The notes under the pieces: generated by a model | What the model saw: only the letters and a program-made list of their open reading frames with translations | Database searches by the model: none | What the model was told of the DNA's origin: nothing | Program-made: the position numbers and the translations under genes | Shown: piece after piece, positions 36,692 through 46,411 of the stretch | Layout of the letters: each line of letters starts with the position of its first letter | How positions within the stretch are numbered: the stretch's first letter is position 1 | Source: Rhizobiaceae bacterium | Lineage (GTDB): Bacteria > Pseudomonadota > Alphaproteobacteria > Rhizobiales > Rhizobiaceae | Assembly (NCBI GenBank): GCA_028279875.1 | Contig: JANQMU010000076.1 | Coordinates: 24,839-88,838 of the forward strand | DNA: 64,000 bases | Direction of reading: 5' to 3'

Positions 36692-37006
36692 TAGTATTCC
36701 CCATATCGCACTTTGAGAATTTTATTTTTGAGGAAAATTTGGAGAATGGCAACCCAATACTTGTGCAAAATGCTACGCTGAGATGGCACCAGATGCACCA
36801 AATCACAAAGTATATTGCTTTTTTAAGACATAAAATTCGATATGGACTCAATGCCCGTTTTTGATGGAGACTATTTGAAGAAATTCGGTTGAATTATTGG
36901 CTTATCCTGATTTCCTTTCCTTGTTCTTGGAGGCTTTTTAGGAATTAGGGAATAGTGCTTGCCAAGGCGGTTGTTGGGTGATTCAAGCTTTTCATGTGGA
37001 CCAAGC
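36692..37006. other. AT-rich intergenic region upstream of the protease gene
   Basis: About 315 bp of low-GC sequence between the protease start and the left end of the IS remnant. No gene with a ribosome-binding site or known sequence is visible. It should contain the protease promoter reading leftwards, but no single promoter stands out. Confidence 0.5.
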
Positions 37007-37020
37007 AGAGCCGATCCCGG

Positions 37021-37856
37021 ATGGCTGAAATATCCCGGAAGACAAAGCGCTATCCGTCGGATTTGACGGATGAGGAATGGCAACGGATCGCGCCGCTGAT
37101 GCCGGCATCATCGAAGCTGGGCCGTAAGTGATGCACGGATCTGCGCGAGGTGATCAACGCCTTGCGCTATCTGGTGCGCTCAGGCTGCGGCTGGGAGATG
37201 TTGCCGGTTCATTTCGGCCCCTGGCAGACGATCTATTGGTGGTTTCGCCGGCTGATGCGCCGGTTCCTCTTCCGCACTATTCATGACCTCAGTGTGATGC
37301 TTGACCGGTAGCTTTGGGCCGCAATGCGAGCCCCTCCGGCGGCGTGATCGACAGCCAGAGCGTCAAGGCGCCTTCCGCCAAGACAAGGGGTTACGATGCT
37401 GGCAAGAAGGTTGTCGGCCGCAAGCGCCACATCGCCGTGGATACCGACGGTCGGCTGTTGATGGTCAACCTGACACCCGCCGACATCTCCGACAGCGCCG
37501 GTGGGCAGGTGATCCTTGACGGCATCCGCAAACGCTGGCTCTGGGTCAAGCATCTGTTCGCCCCCTCTCAGCGATGCTCCGCATCGCCTGCCGGGGCACT
37601 GGACAGCGCCTATGACCGGGCCCAGCTGATGGACAAGGCGGCGTTTCTCGACTTCACTATCGGGGTGATCAAGCGATCCGACACGGCCAAGGGGTTCGAG
37701 GTTCTGCAGCGCCGCTGGGTGGTCGAGCGGACCTTCGGCTGGATGACCCGATGGTGCCGGCTTGTGCGCGATTATGAGCAACGCATCGGTGTATCAAAAG
37801 CAATGATACACATCGCAATGGCTTTCATACTCATGCGAAGATTGGCCCACCCATGA
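37021..37856 (+). pseudogene. IS5-family transposase, interrupted
   Basis: The first part (from MAEISRKTKRYPSDLTDEEWQRIAPLMP) has a TGA at 37129-37131 where relatives continue TDLREVINALRYLVRSGCGWEMLP; the frame goes on to 37311. The second part (NASPSGGVIDSQSVKAPSAKTRGYDAGKKVVGRKRHI) is in another frame from 37314. A frame change at that point may be normal in two-frame IS427 elements, but the TGA is not. In addition about 39 bp that form a hairpin are inserted at 37564-37604, giving PSQRCSASPAGALDS where relatives have a short DG. The catalytic DDE region near VVERTFGWMTRW remains. Not expected to be active. Confidence 0.85.
37571..37587 (+). repeat. Small hairpin-forming insertion inside the transposase
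   Basis: GCGATGC and GCATCGC form a perfect 7-bp stem with a 3-base loop at the centre of about 39 extra bases in the transposase gene. The insertion keeps the reading frame. Its boundaries are estimated from the expected KHLFADGAYDRAQL protein sequence recalled from the family. Confidence 0.45.
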
Positions 37857-37880
37857 ATTTCCAAAAGGGCTCTAACATGT

Positions 37881-37928
37881 GGGCGCCGGATTTTAGGTGC
37901 GGGGCCAAGGCGTTCTGGAGCTGTGCTT
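37881..37928 (+). repeat. Right copy of the imperfect direct repeat
   Basis: Partner of the copy at 34128-34175; it begins GGGCGCCGGATTTTAGGTGC, 8 bp beyond the IS right end. The surrounding 250 bp (37874-38126) hold no convincing gene. A minus-strand frame that runs through both the repeat and the IS end is probably spurious. Confidence 0.5.
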
Positions 37929-38126
37929 GAAACCTCGCAGTAGTGTGTCAGGTCAGGCTCGATATGCCGAATCCCGGCAGTCGAGGCCGGTGATGCCCCG
38001 GTCGGACGCGCGAAGGCAACGCCGATCCTGGTAAGCTGGCCCAACCAATAGGCGGCTCTTTCAAGGATCGCCCTTTCGTCTTTGTGCATGGCCTGAAAAA
38101 TAGGCAAGCGCACAGGGAATGTTCAT

Positions 38127-38456
38127 TCAAGCGCCCAACCGATAGCCTGAAAAGTCGGCAAGTTTTGGAGCCTTCTTCAGAGCGGGATCCCGGTCGGCAT
38201 GCCAGGCATCACACTCGGCCTGCATCCGAAGCCAGATGCCGGCACCGTTGCCGAAGAAATGTCCCAATGCGCCGGCGACTTGCCGGGTAACCGGCTTCTT
38301 CCCGGTCATGATGTCATGAAGGTGTTGCCGGGAAATCCCAAGATGCTTCGCCAGTTCGCTTTTGGTCATGCTTATGTCAGGGAAAATGTCTTCCAGCACC
38401 GCACCGGGATGGGTAGGGCAGCGGTTCGGATCGCGAACAGCGGGATATTCAGTCAT
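38127..38456 (-). CDS. higA: HigA-type antitoxin (HTH_XRE)
   Basis: 109 residues: RCPTHPGAVLEDIFPDISMTKSELAKHLGISRQHLHDIMTGKKPVTRQVAGALGHFFGNGAGIWLRMQAECD is the HigA pattern, a Cro/C1-type helix-turn-helix (about 31-52) followed by the WLRMQ dimer helix. HigA represses its own operon and neutralises the HigB RNase. HigB is normally encoded directly before higA; here only its C-terminal end remains (next entry), so the antitoxin is effectively an orphan. Confidence 0.9.
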   Translation of the reverse strand: MTEYPAVRDPNRCPTHPGAVLEDIFPDISMTKSELAKHLGISRQHLHDIMTGKKPVTRQVAGALGHFFGNGAGIWLRMQAECDAWHADRDPALKKAPKLADFSGYRLGA

Positions 38457-38473
38457 TGCGATATCACCCTTTC

Positions 38474-38593
38474 TCAGTGGTATTGCTTGAAATCGAAGGT
38501 ATAGGCGTTTCCGCCTTCAAACTTAAAAGTTGCGCACCAGGGACCATTCATATGGATGGTGTAGCGCTTTGGAGAGAAGCCGGAAAGCTTTGC
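38474..38593 (-). pseudogene. C-terminal remnant of a HigB-type toxin
   Basis: On the minus strand, the frame ending in TGA at 38474-38476 encodes SGFSPKRYTIHMNGPWCATF then KFEGGNAYTFDFKQYH, which matches the end of RelE/HigB toxins (WSIRVNxxWRVTFRFEGGDAYEVDxxDYH pattern, from memory). The stop lies 17 bp before the higA ATG, the normal higBA spacing. Further upstream the sequence has no HigB N terminus and soon enters the neighbouring ligase gene region. The toxin therefore lacks its N-terminal half and should be inactive. Confidence 0.6.
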
Positions 38594-38694
38594 GCGCGTC
38601 CGACATCCTGTTGACCGGGCGGCGGCGGTGGACAGTTGCATCCTGTTTCCGATAAGTGGTCATCGCCGCAGCCAAACAAGGGTTCAGCCCGTTC

Positions 38695-40332
38695 ATGCTT
38701 CCCATACGTGACAGCTATGATGCACTGATCGGGGATTTCCGATGGGAGATCCCGGATCGGTTCAACATTGCCAGGGCGACCTGTGATGACTGGGCTGCAA
38801 AGGCGCCGGAGCGGGTCTGCCTGCTGCATTACCGGCCGGAAGGCGAGCCGGACAGGCTGACCTACGGCGCGTTGCGGGACCGGTCTAACGCGCTGGCCAA
38901 TGGGCTTGCGGCACAGGGCGTTCAGCGCGGCGACCGGGTGGCGCTGATGTTGCCGCAGGGGTTCGAGACGGCAATTGCGCATCTGGCGATCTACAAGCTC
39001 GGCGCCATCGCTGTGCCGCTGGCGCTGCTTTTCGGGCCCGATGCGCTGGCCTACCGGCTAAAGACCGCCGGTGCTGCGGCGCTGGTCACCAATCGGGACG
39101 GGGCCGCAAAGGCGGCGCAGGTCATTGACGGGCTCACGACGCGTCCCGTCGTGGTGTCGACCGATGGCGGCGCGGACACGCTTGCCTTTGCCGATCTCAT
39201 CGGAGCGCATTCGACGCAATTCGACTGCGCCGATACGGGCGCCGACGATCCGGCGCTGATGATCTTCACCTCCGGCACCACCGGCCCGCCGAAAGGTGCG
39301 CTGCACGGCCACCGGGTGTTGCTCGGCCATCTGCCGGGTGTTCAGTTCGCCCATGAGTTTCTGCCGCATCCGGACGATCTGTTGTGGACGCCGGCCGACT
39401 GGGCTTGGGCCGGCGGCCTGTTGAACGTTCTGCTTCCAGGGCTCTATTTCGGCGTTCCCGTGGTGTCGTCCGATGCGCAGAAGTTCGATCCTGTCACGGC
39501 CTTCGAGATCATGCGGGATATGGAAGTCCGCAACACCTTCCTGCCGCCGACGGCGCTGCGCATGCTGAAGGTCGTCGACCGCCCGCGCGAACGTTTCGAC
39601 CTGAAGCTGCGCACCATTGGCTCGGGCGGCGAATCGCTCGGCCGCGAGACCCTGGAATGGGCGCAGCGCGAACTCGGCATCACCGTCAACGAGTTCTACG
39701 GACAGACCGAATGCAATCTGGTGCTCTCGGCCTGCGCCAGGCTGGACGTGCTGCGCGCCGGGGCGATCGGCAAGCCCGTCCCGGGCCATCGGGTTGCGGT
39801 GATCGACGCGCAGGGCAATGTCGTGCCGGCCGGCACGCCAGGGCAGATCGCCGTCAGACGTCCCGACCCGGTGATGTTCCTGCGCTACTGGGACAATCCG
39901 GAGGCAACGAAAAGGAAATTCGTCGGCGACTGGATGCTGACCGGCGATCAGGGGATCGTCAGCGAGGACGGCTATTTCGAATTCTTCGGCCGCGACGACG
40001 ATGTCATCACTTCGGCCGGATACCGGATCGGCCCCGGGGAAATCGAGGATTGCCTGACCGGCCACCCGGCGGTGGCGCTTGCCGCCGCGGTCGGAAAGCC
40101 CGATCCGATGCGCACGGAAATCGTCAAGGCCTATATCGTGCTGAAGCCCGAGCGGCGGCCGAGCCACGCGCTGGCCGGCGACATTCAGGACTGGGTCAAG
40201 ACCCGCCTTTCGGCCCATGAATATCCGCGCGAGGTGGAGTTCGTCCGGGCGCTGCCGCTGACCACCACCGGCAAGGTGATCCGCCGCGAATTGCGCGCGC
40301 GGGCCGTTGCGGAAGCCCGGTCGGCACGATAG
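38695..40332 (+). CDS. Acyl-CoA synthetase (AMP-forming, acetate/medium-chain type)
   Basis: About 545 residues of the ANL superfamily. The AMP-binding motif LMIFTSGTTGPPKGALHGHR, NEFYGQTECNLVL (motif A5), DWMLTGDQGIVSEDGYFEFFGRDDDVI and the C-terminal LPLTTTGKVIRRELR with the adenylation lysine are all intact. It activates a carboxylic acid to its CoA ester through an acyl-adenylate. The N terminus (YDALIGDFRWEIPDRFNIARATCDDWA) is that of the AcsA/medium-chain ligase branch. The start is uncertain: ATG 38695 has AAGGG 12 bp upstream, and a GTG 13 codons earlier is in frame. The gene sits at the edge of the accessory region. Confidence 0.9.
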   Translation: MLPIRDSYDALIGDFRWEIPDRFNIARATCDDWAAKAPERVCLLHYRPEGEPDRLTYGALRDRSNALANGLAAQGVQRGDRVALMLPQGFETAIAHLAIYKLGAIAVPLALLFGPDALAYRLKTAGAAALVTNRDGAAKAAQVIDGLTTRPVVVSTDGGADTLAFADLIGAHSTQFDCADTGADDPALMIFTSGTTGPPKGALHGHRVLLGHLPGVQFAHEFLPHPDDLLWTPADWAWAGGLLNVLLPGLYFGVPVVSSDAQKFDPVTAFEIMRDMEVRNTFLPPTALRMLKVVDRPRERFDLKLRTIGSGGESLGRETLEWAQRELGITVNEFYGQTECNLVLSACARLDVLRAGAIGKPVPGHRVAVIDAQGNVVPAGTPGQIAVRRPDPVMFLRYWDNPEATKRKFVGDWMLTGDQGIVSEDGYFEFFGRDDDVITSAGYRIGPGEIEDCLTGHPAVALAAAVGKPDPMRTEIVKAYIVLKPERRPSHALAGDIQDWVKTRLSAHEYPREVEFVRALPLTTTGKVIRRELRARAVAEARSAR

Positions 40333-40341
40333 GGCGCGCCG

Positions 40342-41619
40342 CTATCTGCGCCTTGTCAGCGTGCGCAGCCGGTCGCGGACCGTGCGGGCGATGTTACGGG
40401 TGTTCCGATAGAGATGCAGTTGCTTTTCGACTTGGCGCACATCCCGGTCGCCCGACGGTTTGAGTCCGATGATCACGGTTCCCATGGAACAGCGTTCGCG
40501 CCACAGGCGGCTCATCACCGGATGGTCGGGCACGGCGCAGGAATCGGTGATGACGATATTGGGGTCGTCGAGATGGGTGATCGTCAGATCGTCCATCAGA
40601 AGCTGTCCGGGCGAATAGTGGGCATAGGCCTCGTCATAGGCGGTCTTCCACGTATAGGCGGTTCCGCCCATCAGGAAAACGATGGTTGACGCGATGGCAC
40701 GGCCATCCAGATTGAGCGAGTGGATGCGCACATTGTCGGTTTCAGCGAGATTGGTGATCGCCTCGCGGGCGAAAGCCGCCCGATAGCGGTCGACCACCAT
40801 CGCCGTGCGCCGGCGCCCCTTCCAGCCGCCTGCCTCGAGCGTCAGGAACTCCTCCATGCGATGGCGGATCTCGTCGGGCAGGCGGGCGACGTCATAGGCA
40901 AGCTCTCCGGTTTCGCCGAGTTGCCGCCGCTGGCGACGCCGTTCGCGCCGGTGCTTGGCCGAGATCGACCGGACCAGATAGGTCTCTCCGTCCTCGGTAC
41001 TCTGTAGCATCGGCCGCTCGTGATGATCGGTTTCGGTGACCGCCAGATTGCGGCTGATGGCGACCGCCCGCAGCAATTGAACCAACGGGCCCTCGAGCCG
41101 GGCACTCGGGATCACCAGCACCGAGGGCAGGTCCAACTCGCCGCGGCCGAGCGTTTCAAGGAGATTGTCGAGGGTTTCGGCGGCGCCTTCCTGATCGAGC
41201 AGTGGCGTGCCGAGCGGGCCGTAGGGATTGGCCCAGACGCGCATGATGGGCGCGCCGATCGAAAAGCCGGGCCGCTCGACGGAAAAGGGCATCAGAAAAC
41301 GCATCCGACTGCGCGTTTCGTCCTCGTCGCGCATCACCAGAAGGCGGATCAGCTTGTCTTCCAGCCGCGGCATGGCGGGCGCCAGGAAACGCGGCGAGAA
41401 GAAGACGTTGGGCTCGATGGCGCGGTGCGTGAGGTAATCGAGTTCCTCGCTCAGATCGTAGCCGGCACGTGGCGGATAGATGGAGAGCTGGCGAGATGGT
41501 TTGCCGGCCTCAGCGGAGATGTCCGGGACCGGGCGTTCGATATTGATGCCGGCAATGTTCGTCACGGTTGTGCTCTCCGGACTGCCGGAATCGCCGTTCA
41601 TGAACGGGTTGGTGGCCAC
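40342..41619 (-). CDS. CelD/BcsL-like GNAT N-acetyltransferase (FemAB-like fold)
   Basis: 425 residues. The C-terminal half has the GNAT/FemAB-type pattern (ISAKHRRERRRQRRQLGETGELAYDVAR, ASTIVFLMGGTAYTWKTAYDEAYAHYSPGQLLMDDL), seen in proteins named GNAT acetyltransferase involved in cellulose biosynthesis. It probably acylates a polysaccharide or its lipid-linked precursor in the cytoplasm. It follows the flippase gene on the same strand with 1 bp between them, so the two are co-expressed and probably act on the same glycan. The active-site residues are not assignable by eye. Confidence 0.8.
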   Translation of the reverse strand: MATNPFMNGDSGSPESTTVTNIAGINIERPVPDISAEAGKPSRQLSIYPPRAGYDLSEELDYLTHRAIEPNVFFSPRFLAPAMPRLEDKLIRLLVMRDEDETRSRMRFLMPFSVERPGFSIGAPIMRVWANPYGPLGTPLLDQEGAAETLDNLLETLGRGELDLPSVLVIPSARLEGPLVQLLRAVAISRNLAVTETDHHERPMLQSTEDGETYLVRSISAKHRRERRRQRRQLGETGELAYDVARLPDEIRHRMEEFLTLEAGGWKGRRRTAMVVDRYRAAFAREAITNLAETDNVRIHSLNLDGRAIASTIVFLMGGTAYTWKTAYDEAYAHYSPGQLLMDDLTITHLDDPNIVITDSCAVPDHPVMSRLWRERCSMGTVIIGLKPSGDRDVRQVEKQLHLYRNTRNIARTVRDRLRTLTRRR

Positions 41620-41620
41620 G

Positions 41621-43048
41621 TCACCCGGCCTCCCTGCCCAGCGCCGGCACGGCCGGCCGGCTCAAAATGCTCATCGTGATGTGGAGGCGCCTGCGGATGA
41701 CGAAGAACAGCAGTGTCGTCTCGACCATCATGGCCGTCATGGTGGCGAGCGCCGCGCCCGTCAGGCCGAGCGCCGGAATGAGCAGGAGGTTGCCGGAGAT
41801 GTTGACGGCCAGGGCGAGGACATAGACCCCGGCGCAGATTTTCTGCTCGCCCGCCATGGTCAGCAGGGCCTCTCCCGGCCCGATGAAGGCCTTGGCGAGG
41901 ATCCCGGCAAAGAGGATGAACATCAGCGGATAGCCGGCCGAGAACCCGGGACCAAAAAGCGACAGCAGAAACGGACCGAGGGCGAGCACGCCACCGCCGA
42001 TGACCAGCGACGGCCAGAAGGTCCAGCGCGCTGTGTCGGCGGCGAAAGCGGCAAGGCCCGCCTGGTCGGCTTCGGCGACCAGGGTCGAAAAGCGCGGGGT
42101 CATGCCGGCCTTGACGGCGAAGTAGACGAAATGCACCAGCGCCATGGTCTTGGCGGCGGCGAAATAGGTGGCGACCTGATCGGGCTCCAGGAAAAACCCG
42201 ACCATGATGACGTCGAAATTGGTCAAAAGGAAATAGAAGCTTTCGATCAGGAAGATCGGCAATGCGACGGCGACCCAGTAGGAGAAGCGGATTTTGCGCG
42301 GGCCGGCGTCGTAGCGCCTGTGCAGCCGCCATCCAAGCAGCCCCAATTGGGTGAGCGTCGTCAGATAGGTGGCGATCAGCGCCGCGGAGAGTGCCGTCGT
42401 CGCCGAGGCGCCGAAGCCCATCAGGATCGCCGAAACGGTAACCGCCAGAATCAGCACCGGCCGTACCAGAAAGGTCGGGCTGAGGGCATGGACGGGCCAG
42501 TTGTTGGCGCGGGCGGTGCCGTCGAGCACATCGCCGAGCGCGATCATCGGCAGGGTGAAGGCGCCGAGGAACAGCGGAATGACGTAGTAGCCCTCGAGCC
42601 GTTCGCCCATGAAAAACAGAAATGCCATGCCCAGCACGGCAAGTGTCGTCGCCGATGCCAGTGCAACGACCCTGGCGGTGATCGTGATGCCGCGGATATG
42701 GGCGATCTCGCCCTGCGCCCGGTATTGCGGCAGAAAGCGGATGATGGCGGTGTGAAAGCCGAGGCATGAGAGATTGCCGGCAATGACGGCCATGACCCAG
42801 ACGAAGACAAAGATTCCGTATTCGAACGGCCCCATGATGCGGGCGAGGATGATCTGAGACAGAAAGGCGATGCCGGCGCTGACGATGCGGATGAGGAAGG
42901 CGATCAGCGACATCCTCTGCGCTTCGCTCTGGCCGTCGGCGCCGCGGATGATCCGGCCCGCCGCGTCCAGAATCCGTCCCGCGGCCGCGCGGATCGTGGC
43001 ACCCGCCGGCAGCAGCCCGTCAACCAGATTTCCAGACGTCGTACGCAC
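41621..43048 (-). CDS. Polysaccharide/oligosaccharide flippase (Wzx/MVF type)
   Basis: 475 residues with about 12-14 hydrophobic helices. MSLIAFLIRIVSAGIAFLSQIILARIMGPFEYGIFVFVWVMAVI is the typical first two-helix block of Wzx-like exporters; PGFSAGYPLMFILFAGILAKAFIGPGEALLTMAGEQK and a final LGLTGAALATMTAMMVETTLLFFVIRRRL are also characteristic. It should move lipid-linked oligosaccharide across the inner membrane. The N terminus before MSLIAF (about 44 residues, Arg/Ala-rich) may be non-coding and the true start may be later. It pairs with the CelD-like gene. Confidence 0.88.
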   Translation of the reverse strand: MRTTSGNLVDGLLPAGATIRAAAGRILDAAGRIIRGADGQSEAQRMSLIAFLIRIVSAGIAFLSQIILARIMGPFEYGIFVFVWVMAVIAGNLSCLGFHTAIIRFLPQYRAQGEIAHIRGITITARVVALASATTLAVLGMAFLFFMGERLEGYYVIPLFLGAFTLPMIALGDVLDGTARANNWPVHALSPTFLVRPVLILAVTVSAILMGFGASATTALSAALIATYLTTLTQLGLLGWRLHRRYDAGPRKIRFSYWVAVALPIFLIESFYFLLTNFDVIMVGFFLEPDQVATYFAAAKTMALVHFVYFAVKAGMTPRFSTLVAEADQAGLAAFAADTARWTFWPSLVIGGGVLALGPFLLSLFGPGFSAGYPLMFILFAGILAKAFIGPGEALLTMAGEQKICAGVYVLALAVNISGNLLLIPALGLTGAALATMTAMMVETTLLFFVIRRRLHITMSILSRPAVPALGREAG

Positions 43049-43257
43049 GCTACACGCCTATCTCCAATCGTCCCCCGGGCGACCATTGCACAGGCGTATT
43101 AAAAAACCTTGGGTATTCAGGGTTTCCAGAACCTTAAAATGCTGGTTTTCCAAGGGCTCTGGGTACCCGCATGACGTGTGATCGGCGGCGGGAATCGCGT
43201 GTCACCGGCGGTGCCGATTTCGGTCGGTCGAGCGGTTCGATTTAGGCAGCGACGGAC

Positions 43258-45993
43258 TTAGTTGAACGCTCCATGGCAGTGCTTGTATTTCTTGCCGGAG
43301 CCGCAGGGGCATAGCTCGTTGCGGCCGACCTTGCCCCAGGTCGCCGGATTGTTCGGGTCGCGCTGATCGGCCGGTACCGTCCTGCTTCGGGCCGGTGCCA
43401 GGGTCTGCAGTTCGCCGTCGGCTTCGAGGAATTCGTCCTGGCCGGTCGTCGCGTCGACGTGATGGCCTTCCATTTCCGGCGGCGTCGGTTCCGGTGCGTC
43501 GGCGGCCTCGCGAACCAGTTCGACGCGCATCAACTGGGCCGTCACGGTCTGCCGCAGGCTGCTGAGCAGCGACTGGAACAGTTCGAAGGCTTCTCCCTTG
43601 TATTCCTGCAGTGGATCGCGCTGTCCGACACCGCGAAAACCGATTACCGAGCGCAGATGGTCGAGATTGACCAGATGCTCACGCCACAGATGATCGAGCG
43701 TCTGCAGCACGACGGATTTTTCGACATAGGTCATGACCTCCGGGCCGAAGCGCTCGGCGCGCTCCGCCGCGGCCTTTTCGGCAACTTCGGTGAGGCGCTC
43801 GCGGATATCCTCATCGGCGATGCCTTCTTCCTCGGCCCATTCGGCGATCGGCGGCTGCAGGTTGAGATAGGTGTTGACGCCCTCGACAAGGCCGTCAATA
43901 TCCCATTGTTCCGCATAGGCTTTTTCCGGAATGTGCCGGGTCACCAGGTCGTCGACCACTTCATGGCGCATGTCGGCGACGGTTTCGGACATGTCTTCGG
44001 AATCCATCAGTTCAAGGCGCTGTTCGAAGATCACCTTGCGCTGGTCGTTCATCACGTCGTCGAATTTCAGCAGGTTCTTGCGGATGTCGAAATTGCGGGC
44101 CTCGACCTTTTTCTGGGCCCGTTCGAGGGCCTTGTTGATCCACGGATGGACAATGGCCTCGCCCTCCTGAAGGCCGAGTTTCTTCAGCATGCCGTCCATC
44201 CGGTCGGAGCCGAAGATGCGCATCAGATCGTCCTGCAGCGACAGGTAGAATTTCGAACGGCCCGGATCGCCCTGCCGGCCGGAGCGGCCGCGCAGCTGGT
44301 TGTCGATGCGGCGGCTTTCGTGGCGTTCGGTGGCCAGGACAAACAGGCCGCCGGCCGCCAGCGCCTTGTCCTTGAGCGTCTGAACCTCTTCGCGGATCGC
44401 CTGTTCGCGGGAGGTGCGTTCGGCCTCGTCCTCGACATCGGCCAGTTCCTGGGCGATGCGCATGTCGACATTGCCGCCAAGCTGGATATCGGTGCCGCGC
44501 CCCGCCATGTTGGTGGCGATGGTCACCGCGCCCGGAACGCCCGCCTGGGCGATAATATGGGCCTCCTGCTCGTGATAGCGGGCATTGAGGACCTGGTATT
44601 CCTTCAGCCCCTGCTTGGCCAGGAGATCGGCCAGGAATTCCGACTTTTCGATCGATGTGGTGCCGACCAGCACCGGCTGGCCGCGTTCACGGGCATTCTT
44701 GATCTCGGTGACGATGGCGGAAAATTTCTCTTCCGCCGTCCGGTACACCTCGTCGTCCTCGTCGAGCCGCTTGATCGGCAGGTTGGTCGGAACCTCGACC
44801 ACGTTCAGCCCGTAAATATTGCCGAATTCTTCGGCCTCGGTCGAGGCGGTGCCGGTCATGCCCGCCAGCTTGTCATACATGCGGAAATAGTTCTGGAACG
44901 TCACCGATGCCAGCGTCTGGTTCTCCGGCTGGATGTCGACCTTCTCCTTGGCTTCCAGCGCCTGGTGCTGGCCTTCCGAGTAGCGCCGGCCCGGCATCAT
45001 GCGGCCAGTGAATTCGTCGATGATGACGATTTCGCCGTTACGGACGATGTAGTCCTTGTCGCGGGAAAACAGCTTGTGCGCCTTCAGCGCATTGTTCACA
45101 TGGTGGACGATCGCGACATTCTCGACATCGTAGAGGGATTCGCCCTTGAGCAGGTCGGCTTCGCGAAGCATTCCCTCCAGCTTTTCCGTGCCTTCTTCGG
45201 AAAAGGTCGCCGAGCGTTGTTTCTCATCGATCTCGTAATCGCGCTCCTCAAGCAGCGGGATGAAGGCGTCTATGGTGTTGTAGAGCTCCGAACGGTCGTC
45301 CAGCGGGCCGGAGATGATCAGCGGCGTGCGCGCCTCGTCGACGAGAATGGAATCGACCTCGTCGACGATGGCGTAATTGTGGCCGCGCTGGACCATCTGG
45401 TTGCGCTCATATTTCATATTGTCGCGCAGATAGTCGAAGCCGAGTTCATTGTTGGTGGCGTAGGTCACGTCGCACGCATAGGCTGCGCGGCGCTGGTCGT
45501 CATCCATGCCGTGAATGATGGTTGCGGTGGTCAGGCCGAGGAAATTGTAGATCTGGCCCATCCACTCCGCATCACGCGTCGCCAGGTAGTCATTGACCGT
45601 GACCACGTGCACGCCCTTGGCCTCCAAGGCGTTCAGATAGACCGGCAGGGTCGCCACCAGGGTTTTGCCCTCGCCGGTTTTCATTTCGGAGATCGAGTTT
45701 TCGTGCAGGATCATGCCACCGATGAGCTGGACGTCGAAGGGGCGCAGCCCGAGCACGCGGCGCGACGCCTCGCGAACCGTGGCGAAAGCTGGGACCAGAA
45801 GATCGTCGACGGTCTTGCCGTCGGCCAGTTCCTGGCGAAACTGGTCGGTGCGTGCGGTCAGCTCCGCATCCGAGAGCGCCTGCATTTCCTTTTCAAGCGC
45901 GTTGATCGCGTCGACGCGGGGCCGGTAGGAACGGATGACGCGCTCATTCGAAGAACCGAACAATTTGCGGGCAATGCCGCCGAAGTCGACCAT
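43258..45993 (-). CDS. secA: Preprotein translocase ATPase SecA
   Basis: 911 residues, standard SecA. Walker A GEGKT (107-111) in [17 protein letters not shown], Walker B/DEAD-like [21 protein letters not shown], the translocation helicase region [36 protein letters not shown], and the C-terminal zinc finger [17 protein letters not shown] that binds SecB. It drives Sec-dependent protein export across the inner membrane. The gene is divergent from the parvulin gene with about 420 bp between them. Confidence 0.99.
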   Translation of the reverse strand: MVDFGGIARKLFGSSNERVIRSYRPRVDAINALEKEMQALSDAELTARTDQFRQELADGKTVDDLLVPAFATVREASRRVLGLRPFDVQLIGGMILHENSISEMKTGEGKTLVATLPVYLNALEAKGVHVVTVNDYLATRDAEWMGQIYNFLGLTTATIIHGMDDDQRRAAYACDVTYATNNELGFDYLRDNMKYERNQMVQRGHNYAIVDEVDSILVDEARTPLIISGPLDDRSELYNTIDAFIPLLEERDYEIDEKQRSATFSEEGTEKLEGMLREADLLKGESLYDVENVAIVHHVNNALKAHKLFSRDKDYIVRNGEIVIIDEFTGRMMPGRRYSEGQHQALEAKEKVDIQPENQTLASVTFQNYFRMYDKLAGMTGTASTEAEEFGNIYGLNVVEVPTNLPIKRLDEDDEVYRTAEEKFSAIVTEIKNARERGQPVLVGTTSIEKSEFLADLLAKQGLKEYQVLNARYHEQEAHIIAQAGVPGAVTIATNMAGRGTDIQLGGNVDMRIAQELADVEDEAERTSREQAIREEVQTLKDKALAAGGLFVLATERHESRRIDNQLRGRSGRQGDPGRSKFYLSLQDDLMRIFGSDRMDGMLKKLGLQEGEAIVHPWINKALERAQKKVEARNFDIRKNLLKFDDVMNDQRKVIFEQRLELMDSEDMSETVADMRHEVVDDLVTRHIPEKAYAEQWDIDGLVEGVNTYLNLQPPIAEWAEEEGIADEDIRERLTEVAEKAAAERAERFGPEVMTYVEKSVVLQTLDHLWREHLVNLDHLRSVIGFRGVGQRDPLQEYKGEAFELFQSLLSSLRQTVTAQLMRVELVREAADAPEPTPPEMEGHHVDATTGQDEFLEADGELQTLAPARSRTVPADQRDPNNPATWGKVGRNELCPCGSGKKYKHCHGAFN

Positions 45994-46411
45994 ATAGATG
46001 GTCCTTTCCTATCGATCGTTCGGGCGACCAATCGGTTCCAGCTCCCCTGTCATGGTGTGATTAAGCCGATTTGAAGCCGATCCGCCCGAAACTGAACTGG
46101 ACGCGAGATTGCGTGACAGATAAGAGGGGGTGTGAACGATGTCAACGGCGCTGTGGCGCCGGGCGCGCCGGTAACGTGATGGTGTATTCGATTCCGCCTT
46201 GTGACGGGTGGGAAAACCGCCCATGATAGCCACGGGGCGATATCGTTGAGTAGGCCAGGCCCGGCGGCCGTTTATGCTTGTGTGGCTGGTTTGGTGCAAT
46301 TTTGTTTCGTAGAGGGGCAGCACATGCGGCGGATGTTGGGTGACGGGGGCCGCGTGCCGTCGTCACAAGCCTGATTGTCGACACGCCGCTGTCCAGAAGA
46401 GGTTATCGAAC
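45994..46411. other. Divergent control region of secA and the parvulin gene
   Basis: About 420 bp without a gene. Both neighbours read outward, so promoters for each must lie here. Minus-strand frames that cross it have no recognisable product. The stretch near 46100-46140 (GATAAGAGGGGGTG) is lower in GC than its surroundings, but no clear promoter pair stands out. Confidence 0.5.

Larger units (their letters stand above)
37007..37873 (+). mobile_element. Decayed IS5-family (IS427-group-like) insertion sequence
   Basis: About 867 bp holding a broken transposase and bounded by AGAGCC at 37007-37012 and its inverse GGCTCT at 37868-37873. The size and the layout with a mid-gene frame change fit the IS427 group of the IS5 family. 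Terminal repeats beyond six bases are not clear, so the borders are approximate, and I could not see a target duplication. Confidence 0.65.

Noticed and set aside
37772..38113. Minus-strand frame covering the IS right end and the repeat
   Set aside because: It crosses an IS boundary antisense to the transposase, so it is not an original gene.
33990..38593. Prophage or integrative element with an integrase
   Set aside because: No integrase, phage structural gene or exact repeat of the tRNA 3' end is present; only an accessory stretch can be claimed.
43459..46074. Long open frame antisense to secA (about 870 codons)
   Set aside because: GC-rich genes of this genome leave opposite frames open; the translation is low-complexity and matches nothing, while secA on the other strand is unmistakable.
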